Source: Halanaerobium sp041694515 (GTDB lineage: Bacteria; Bacillota; Halanaerobiia; Halanaerobiales; Halanaerobiaceae). Taken from it: a stretch of 10,690 nucleotides of DNA. Position numbers and translations under genes: made by a program. How positions within the stretch are numbered: position 1 is the first letter of the stretch; every line of letters starts with the position of its first letter. The DNA lies in the NCBI GenBank assembly GCA_041694515.1, contig JASMSZ010000152.1, forward strand, positions 1-10,690. The letters are read 5' to 3'. The notes beneath the pieces are model-generated. The model saw only the letters and a list, made by a program, of their open reading frames with translations. It searched no databases and was not told where the DNA came from. Below are positions 6,339 through 10,690 of this stretch, piece by piece.

Positions 6339-7659
6339 TATTTATACTTTAACTGATGCAGTGATTTTAACTATGGATGATAACCAACCATTAATTGAAA
6401 CAGGAAGAATTGTTATAGAAAATGATTGTATTAAGAAAGTTGGCCAGAGCAGTGAAATTGAGGCAGAAGGTAAAATATATTCTTTTAAAGATAAATTACT
6501 GATGCCGGGTTTAATTAACACTCATTCACACAGTGTTTCACCTCTATTTAGGGGTATGGCCGATGATTTAAAATTAATGGACTGGTTGAATAACGTCATC
6601 TGGCCAGCTGAGAAATATTTAAATCCAGAAGCTGCTTACTGGGGAGCTGCGATGTGTGCTCTTGAATATATAGCAAATGGGATTACAACTTTTGTTGACC
6701 AGTATTATTTTGCTGAAGATATTGCCAGAGCAGTAGTGGACACCGGTATCAGGGCAGTCTTAGCACCATCTGTTTTTAGTGGTAAAACAGCCGAAAGCCA
6801 GAATACATTTCAGGCTGCCAGAAATTTTATTGAAAAATACCAGCTTAGGTCTGAGGAAACAAATATTTATCCTGCTATTGGACCTCATGCACCTTACAGC
6901 TGTGAACAAAATCTGTTGGAAGAGGTAGGTGAATTCGCCAAAGAAAAAGATGTTCTGGTGCATATCCATATTTCTGAAACAATTGATGAAAATAGACAGA
7001 TTCAAGAAAAATATGGTGTTACCCCAACTCAGTTTTTAAAACAGACAGGTATTTTGGATAATCAGATTATTGCTGCTCACTGTATCCATTTAAATGATCA
7101 GGATCTTCAAATCTTTAAGCAAAAAGAAATAGCTGTAAGTTATAATCCGATCAGTAATCTGAAATTGGTTTCAGGTATCATGCCGATGAAGGCTATGGTC
7201 GAAAAAGGGTTATTGATAACTGTTGGAACAGACGGGGCTCAGAGCAATAATTCTCTGGATTTATTACGAGATTTAAAAACAGGAGTTTTGTTACAAAAAC
7301 AGTTCAATGAAGATGCAACTTTTATTAAAGCAAAAGAGGCTGTAGAATTTTTAACAAAAAATGGAGCAAAAGCTATTGGTTTAGAAGATCAGTTAGGTTC
7401 ACTTGAAATTGGAAAAAAAGCTGATCTTATAAGTATTGATCTTAACTCTGTTAATTTGAATCCGGTTCATTATAATCATCTTGATAATATTTATTCTGCG
7501 ATTGCATATTCAGCTTCAGGACAAGAAGTTCAGGATGTAATTATCAATGGGGAGTTTATTATGCAAGATGGTAATTTCTTAAAACTAAGCAAAAAGACTA
7601 TTTTGAATAATTCTAAAAAACAGGCTGAAATTTTAATGAAAAAAGCAGGTTTGCTATAA
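6331..7659 (+). CDS. mtaD: Amidohydrolase, MTA/SAH/adenosine deaminase family
   Basis: This 442-residue cytoplasmic metal-dependent hydrolase closely follows the 5'-methylthioadenosine/S-adenosylhomocysteine deaminase pattern. Such enzymes convert the 6-amino group of adenine nucleosides to a keto group, releasing ammonia. Metal and catalytic residues are all in place: H65 and H67 (NTHSH), H186 in GPHAPYS, H213 with E216 (HIHISET), H250 (AAHCIHL) and D301 (VGTDGAQSNNSLD). The usual HTH reads HSH, which keeps both histidines. The flanking small beta-sandwich is formed by the N-terminus and the last 60 or so residues (GKKADLISIDL, DVIINGEFIMQDG). I chose ATG 6331, which overlaps the permease stop by eight bases; a longer frame to 6217 would lie inside the permease gene and does not resemble the family. 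In this operon, adenosine or deoxyadenosine deamination is a likely role. Guanine or other heterocycle deamination cannot be excluded. Confidence 0.87.
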   Translation: MNNIYTLTDAVILTMDDNQPLIETGRIVIENDCIKKVGQSSEIEAEGKIYSFKDKLLMPGLINTHSHSVSPLFRGMADDLKLMDWLNNVIWPAEKYLNPEAAYWGAAMCALEYIANGITTFVDQYYFAEDIARAVVDTGIRAVLAPSVFSGKTAESQNTFQAARNFIEKYQLRSEETNIYPAIGPHAPYSCEQNLLEEVGEFAKEKDVLVHIHISETIDENRQIQEKYGVTPTQFLKQTGILDNQIIAAHCIHLNDQDLQIFKQKEIAVSYNPISNLKLVSGIMPMKAMVEKGLLITVGTDGAQSNNSLDLLRDLKTGVLLQKQFNEDATFIKAKEAVEFLTKNGAKAIGLEDQLGSLEIGKKADLISIDLNSVNLNPVHYNHLDNIYSAIAYSASGQEVQDVIINGEFIMQDGNFLKLSKKTILNNSKKQAEILMKKAGLL

Positions 7660-7678
7660 TATATGGGAGGTAATAATT

Positions 7679-8455
7679 ATGAGCTTAACTAATAAACAGG
7701 AAAGAACGGAAGGGAAAAAACAGTATCATATTCATCTAAAACCAGATGATATAGGAAAATATGTTCTATTGCCAGGAGATCCTGCAAGAGCTGATAGAGT
7801 AGCAAAATATTTAGATGATGCTGAGTTAAAAGCAGATCATCGAGAACATAGAACTTTTACGGGGTTTTATAAAGGTGTTAAGATATCTGTTACTTCAACA
7901 GGAATGGGCTGTCCTTCAGCCTCGATTGCGGCTGAAGAGCTGATTAATATTGGTGCAGAATGTTTAATTAGGATTGGTAGCACAGCAGCTTTACAGCCAG
8001 AATCACAAATTGGTGATCTGATTGTTTCAACTGGTTCTATGAAAAATGAAGGCACTTCAAAATTTTATGTTCCTGATGTTTTTCCAGCAGTGCCAGATTT
8101 TGAATTGACAAGAACTATTTTGGATACCACAGCTGAAATGGCAGAAGAATTAGATTATAATTATCATTATGGTATTAATGCAACAGATGATGCTTTTTAT
8201 GGTGAAGATGAAGCCTGGATTAAAAAGCTTTCTGATTTAGGAATATTGAATGTGGAGATGGAAAGTTCAGCTATTTATACTGTCTGTCATAAAAGAAAGA
8301 AAAGAGGAGCAATGATTTCAGCTGTTTCAGGTAATCTTGTGACAAATGATGTTATTTATGAAAAAGAAAACGAAGGCTTAATCAAGGGCTGGGAGAATGA
8401 GATAAAAGTTGTACTAGAAGCCATTTATAGGTTTGAACAGCGAAATCTGTATTAA
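7679..8455 (+). CDS. Nucleoside phosphorylase, uridine phosphorylase family (substrate uncertain)
   Basis: This 258-residue enzyme of the PNP/UDP phosphorylase family splits a nucleoside with phosphate into base and ribose-1-phosphate. Matches to E. coli Udp run throughout: PGDPARAD (32-39, phosphate-binding R37), REHRTF (R55), GMGCPSASIAAEEL (75-88), RIGST (98-102, R98), FPAVPDFE and VEMESSAIY (192-200, ribose-binding E193-M194-E195). Two specificity features differ. The Udp loop carrying the uracil-contacting GQxR residues is replaced by a short GEDEAW (175-180), and the DeoD catalytic Asp position reads SAVSGN (214-219). So it is Udp-like in lineage but lacks the uracil-specific contacts and may act on purine nucleosides. 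Coming directly after an adenosine-type deaminase, inosine is a sensible guess. It starts at ATG 7679 after GGGAGG and is the last gene of the operon. Confidence 0.85.
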   Translation: MSLTNKQERTEGKKQYHIHLKPDDIGKYVLLPGDPARADRVAKYLDDAELKADHREHRTFTGFYKGVKISVTSTGMGCPSASIAAEELINIGAECLIRIGSTAALQPESQIGDLIVSTGSMKNEGTSKFYVPDVFPAVPDFELTRTILDTTAEMAEELDYNYHYGINATDDAFYGEDEAWIKKLSDLGILNVEMESSAIYTVCHKRKKRGAMISAVSGNLVTNDVIYEKENEGLIKGWENEIKVVLEAIYRFEQRNLY

Positions 8456-8527
8456 AAACAATTTTTCACTAAAAAGACTGGATGAAGAAATATTTGAATA
8501 AAATTAGCATTTCATAAGAGATGATTT

Positions 8528-8591
8528 ACCCTCAGAGAAACTTCATTTTGTTCAGTTAATGATGGAGCTTTTCTGGGGGTTTTTTGTTTTT
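8528..8591 (+). terminator. Strong intrinsic terminator of the nucleoside operon
   Basis: Bases 8528-8547 (beginning ACCCTCAGAGAA) pair with 8561-8580 (ending TTTTCTGGGGGT). They form about 20 pairs with one mismatch and a few G-U wobbles around a 13-base loop. TTTTTTGTTTTT follows at once. It lies 72 bases after the phosphorylase stop. I see no gene in the 8456-8527 gap. Confidence 0.9.
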
Positions 8592-8606
8592 ATAACTATG
8601 GCCTTA

Positions 8607-8615
8607 TGATACAAT
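8607..8615 (+). promoter_or_regulatory. Extended -10 promoter for the 84-residue protein gene
   Basis: TGATACAAT at 8607-8615 is an extended -10 element (TG, one base, TACAAT), 34 bases before the ATG at 8649. The -35 region overlaps the U-tract end of the preceding terminator and is only T-rich. The gene therefore seems to start its own transcript after the nucleoside operon ends. Confidence 0.5.
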
Positions 8616-8648
8616 AAAAGTAGAAAGTAATAAAGGAATGATTTCAAA

Positions 8649-8903
8649 ATGAAATGGAAAGATATTATAGATGAATACCCCGACTGTTGGATCCTACTAG
8701 AAGCTATAGAAGCTCATTCAGACCAGGGAAAAAGAGTTGTTGATAAAATAGCTGTTCTTGATAAATTTAATAATAGTGGTGAAGCTGTGACCGCCTATAG
8801 AGAGCTTCATAAGAAGAATCCTGAAAGAGAATTATATGTTGCTCATACTAAGAACAGGGTTCTTGAAATAGAAGAAAGAAAGTGGTTAGGTGTTAAATTA
8901 TGA
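8649..8903 (+). CDS. Small conserved-looking protein of unknown function, 84 residues
   Basis: I do not recognise a named family with certainty. The protein is soluble, with no signal peptide or membrane segment. It begins MKWKDIIDEYPDCWILLEAIEAH, has a central part KRVVDKIAVLDKFNNSGEAV, and ends YVAHTKNRVLEIEERKWLGVKL. The pattern of alternating strands and a helix (AVTAYRELHKKNPERELY) suggests a compact alpha/beta domain. Proteins of this look occur in Firmicutes, sometimes next to a small aspartyl-protease-like gene, but none follows here. A ribosome binding site AAAGGAA precedes ATG 8649 by about 11 bases, and it has its own extended -10 promoter. After the TGA stop the same frame continues for 21 codons to a TAG at 8967, so a longer ancestral form is possible though not shown. 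It looks intact and expressed; no function is proposed. Confidence 0.75.
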   Translation: MKWKDIIDEYPDCWILLEAIEAHSDQGKRVVDKIAVLDKFNNSGEAVTAYRELHKKNPERELYVAHTKNRVLEIEERKWLGVKL

Positions 8904-8969
8904 CCTGGAGCTATTATTGATTATTGTTTAAGAAATTTAACAGAATTAGATGCTAGAAATATTGTCTAG

Positions 8970-8998
8970 TTGTTTTATTTTGTTAATGGTGCTAAAAT
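8970..8998 (+). promoter_or_regulatory. Promoter of the mntA-hepT pair
   Basis: TTGTTT at 8970-8975 and TAAAAT at 8993-8998 are separated by exactly 17 bases, and a TG one base before the -10 (TGCTAAAAT) makes it an extended -10. A strong AGGAGGT site (9005-9011) follows, eight bases before ATG 9019. The transcript leader would be short. I see no clear palindrome for autoregulation around it. Confidence 0.65.
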
Positions 8999-9018
8999 AG
9001 AGATAGGAGGTCGATAAT

Positions 9019-9315
9019 ATGACAGCACAAGAGATTATTGAATTTCTACAAAGAAAAAGAAGTGTTTTAAATAGATTCGGAGTTAAAAGTATTGCCTTAT
9101 TTGGCTCATATATTAGTGGTCAGGCTAATAATAATAGTGATATTGATCTTCTTGTTGAATTTAAAGAAGGCGAGAAGACCTTTGATAATTATATGGATCT
9201 AAAATTTTATCTTGAAGATAATTTAAATAAAGATGTAGACCTTGTGATTAAAGATGCCTTAAAAGAAGAATTAAAGGAAGATATTTTAGGAAGTGCTAAA
9301 TATGCGCAGGCCTGA
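9019..9315 (+). CDS. mntA: MntA-type minimal nucleotidyltransferase, antitoxin
   Basis: This 98-residue protein is the antitoxin of the HEPN/MNT toxin-antitoxin system. Established work on MntA-HepT pairs shows that the nucleotidyltransferase adds AMP units to a tyrosine of HepT and so neutralises it. The catalytic signature is intact: GSYISGQANNNSDIDLLVEF with G29-S30 and the metal-binding D41 and D43, plus a third carboxylate at about D74 (KDVDLVI). Length is typical for the minimal family. It has its own promoter and a strong AGGAGGT site. The partner gene begins inside its last codons, so the two are translationally coupled and made together. Nothing looks damaged. The role is known for the family; activity here is inferred. 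Confidence 0.93.
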   Translation: MTAQEIIEFLQRKRSVLNRFGVKSIALFGSYISGQANNNSDIDLLVEFKEGEKTFDNYMDLKFYLEDNLNKDVDLVIKDALKEELKEDILGSAKYAQA

Positions 9316-9637
9316 AGTATATTTAAGGGACATTTTAAGTTCGATAAATAAAGTTCAGAATTATTCAGCAAATATGTCTTATAAAGAATTTAAAGAAAAA
9401 GAGATGGTTCAAGATGCTATTGTTAGAAACCTTGAAATTATAGGGGAAGCTGTTAAAAATATACCTGCTGATATTCGAGAGGATTATCCTGCAATAGAGT
9501 GGAGAAAAATTGCTGGTCTTAGAGATATATTAATACATGACTATTTTGGAGTAGATTTGGAAATAGTTTGGAATGTTATAACAAATAAATTACCACAACT
9601 TAAAATTACAATAGAAGATATACTGAGTCATATTTGA
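9302..9637 (+). CDS. hepT: HepT-type HEPN-domain toxin (ribonuclease)
   Basis: This 111-residue, all-helical HEPN protein is the toxin partner of MntA. It carries the diagnostic R-x4-H-x-Y motif: R74, H79 and Y81 in RDILIHDY. R and H form the RNase site, and the tyrosine is the AMPylation target in studied pairs. The conserved IVRNLEIIGEAVKNIP helix and the WRKIAGLRD turn precede it, as in other HepT proteins. ATG 9302 overlaps the end of mntA by 14 bases and has AGGAAG eight bases upstream; a GTG at 9293 is in frame but too close to that site. A terminator follows within a few bases, so mntA and hepT are a self-contained two-gene unit. Targets in this organism are unknown (tRNA in some characterised systems). 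Confidence 0.93.
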   Translation: MRRPEVYLRDILSSINKVQNYSANMSYKEFKEKEMVQDAIVRNLEIIGEAVKNIPADIREDYPAIEWRKIAGLRDILIHDYFGVDLEIVWNVITNKLPQLKITIEDILSHI

Positions 9638-9642
9638 TTATT

Positions 9643-9670
9643 CCAGGCATAATGTCTGGTTATTTTTTTG
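9643..9670 (+). terminator. Intrinsic terminator after hepT
   Basis: CCAGGCA (9643-9649) pairs with TGTCTGG (9653-9659) with one G-U wobble across a TAA loop. TTATTTTTTT follows. It begins six bases after the hepT stop, a compact but convincing terminator for the toxin-antitoxin unit. Confidence 0.75.
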
Positions 9671-9729
9671 TCTATAATCTAAAATTTTTAATAAATATGA
9701 TATTTTTTATACCGATTTTGCTAAAAATA

Positions 9730-9757
9730 TTGTTTTTATCACTAATAGTTGTATAAT
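9730..9757 (+). promoter_or_regulatory. Promoter for the AAA ATPase gene
   Basis: TTGTTT at 9730-9735 and a consensus TATAAT at 9752-9757 are 16 bases apart. The start of transcription would be at about 9763, leaving a leader of only about 16 bases before ATG 9779, with GGTGGTGG as the ribosome binding site. The DNA between the hepT terminator and this promoter is AT-rich with no gene visible. Confidence 0.6.
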
Positions 9758-9778
9758 TTAATCAATGGTGGTGGTCAA

Positions 9779-10690
9779 ATGAAGGAGAGAATGCTGCGTC
9801 TGCAGCAGGTACAACTGAATAATTTTAAGAATGTTCGTCAGGGACAGATTGATTTCAATAGTTATAAAAGCGAAGACTTTTTTTCTAAAACATCAGATGT
9901 GCTGGGAATATACGGTCAGAACGGTTCTGGTAAAACTGCTTTTATTGAAGCTTTGTGGATACTTAAAATGGTCCTGCTTGGAGAATCTCTGCCTGGAGAT
10001 ATTAAAGATTATATATACCAGGGTGAGAAAGAAGCTGCTATTAATGCTGTTTTTTCTATGTCTTTGGGAGAGAATAAATATCAACTATTTTATGAAATGG
10101 TAATTGAAAGAAGAGAAAATGCTGTTCCAGTAATTATCAAAGAAGATCTATCATATAAAAAACTTGAAGAAGATGGCTGGACATATAAGAGAGGGATAAT
10201 ATCTCACAATCTTGATGAGAAGGAGCAGTTGTTAAGTCCCCAGAAGAATTACAATTTGCTCACTAAAAACAATAAAGATGCTAAAGTGGACCTTAAAGTG
10301 GCTAAGGAGCTTGCGAAGAAAGAACAAACATCTTTTATTTTTTCTAGTGAGATGGATCATATTTATAAGGGTAATAAAGCCTTTAACGAATTTGCTGATA
10401 TTATAATGGAGATTAAACAGTATGCTCGTATGAACCTGTTTGTGATCAGAAATTCTCGTTCAGGTATGATCAATGCCAATCTAATTATACCTTTCTGTTT
10501 TCAGCTTAGTGATTCAGAGAGAATACAATGAGGAGATCTGGCAGTAGCTCTGTCTGAGCCGATAACAGTTCCTGAGCGGGTCCTCTCTACTGTCTAAAAT
10601 GTTATCGAGAACTTAAACATCGTCTTAAAAGAGATAATTCCAGAGCTAACAATTAAAATTTAAGAGTATGGGGAAGAATTGGATGAGAAT
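9779..10690 (+). pseudogene. AAA-family ATPase, interrupted by in-frame stops, 3' end beyond the window
   Basis: The first open stretch (9779-10531, 250 residues) is the N-terminal part of an SMC/RecF-like AAA ATPase. LQQVQLNNFKNVRQGQIDF leads into Walker A GQNGSGKT (46-53), then an insert region with LSYKKLEEDGW and KKEQTSFIFSSEMDHI, ending IRNSRSGMINANLIIPF. No Walker B or ABC-like signature has been reached when TGA (10529-10531) ends it. The same frame goes on without a shift: 21 codons (GDLAVALSEPITVPERVLST), TAA at 10595, 21 more (NVIENLNIVLKEIIPELTIK), TAA at 10661, then EYGEELDEN to the edge. The continuation looks like genuine family sequence, so the gene appears to be decaying by point mutation. 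ATG 9779 is preferred over an in-frame TTG at 9749, which overlaps the promoter. Such ATPases are often found in defence loci; its role is unknown. Confidence 0.75.

Noticed and set aside
8483..8515. Tiny frame MKKYLNKISIS between the phosphorylase gene and its terminator
   Set aside because: It is only about ten codons with no ribosome binding site, and it lies in the untranslated tail of the operon.
9749..9778. TTG start giving ten more residues on the AAA ATPase
   Set aside because: It falls on the predicted -10 element, lacks a ribosome binding site, and the homologous-looking sequence starts after ATG 9779.
10529..10663. Programmed recoding (selenocysteine or stop read-through) in the AAA ATPase
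   Set aside because: Three stops of two kinds occur, including two TAA, and I see no convincing selenocysteine-type hairpin after the TGA. Normal genes in the window use TGA and TAA as terminators. Decay by mutation is simpler.

Overview
The window is AT-rich, with strong AGGAGG-type ribosome binding sites, tightly packed genes and U-tract terminators. This suggests a low-GC Firmicute. The solute-binding protein has a signal peptide but no lipobox cysteine, which fits a diderm Firmicute with a periplasm. The overall flavour resembles Halanaerobiales (for example Halanaerobium), but that assignment is inference from general familiarity, not a search.

Left edge (1 to about 840): a decayed IS1380-family transposase on the minus strand, cut by the window edge. 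It is frame-broken and seems to lack two internal segments. A TATAAT-containing inverted repeat lies in front of it.

Centre (about 860-8591): one coherent plus-strand operon for nucleoside uptake and salvage. A GntR/HutC-type regulator (945-1700) is followed by a BMP/PnrA-type nucleoside-binding protein, a double-domain ABC ATPase, two LivM/RbsC-type permeases, an MTA/SAH/adenosine deaminase-like amidohydrolase and a uridine-phosphorylase-family enzyme. From the ATPase to the deaminase the genes overlap or nearly abut. A stem-loop without a U-tract separates the binding protein from the ATPase, and a long intrinsic terminator closes the unit. The implied flow is capture of external nucleosides, import, deamination of adenosine-type nucleosides, then phosphorolysis to base plus ribose-1-phosphate, with GntR as the likely local regulator. 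A perfect 13-bp palindrome at the presumed start site is its candidate operator.

Right part (8600-10690): accessory genes, each with its own promoter. They are an unrecognised 84-residue protein, a complete MntA-HepT (nucleotidyltransferase antitoxin and HEPN toxin) pair with terminator, and the N-terminal half of an AAA ATPase. The ATPase frame stops at 10531, but plausible protein sequence continues in the same frame through two more stop codons to the window end, so it looks like a decaying gene.

I found no tRNA, rRNA, CRISPR array or recognisable riboswitch. The strongest leads for follow-up are the specificity of the phosphorylase, the regulation of the nucleoside operon, and the interrupted ATPase beside the toxin-antitoxin pair. 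I do not see convincing evidence of a wholly new system.
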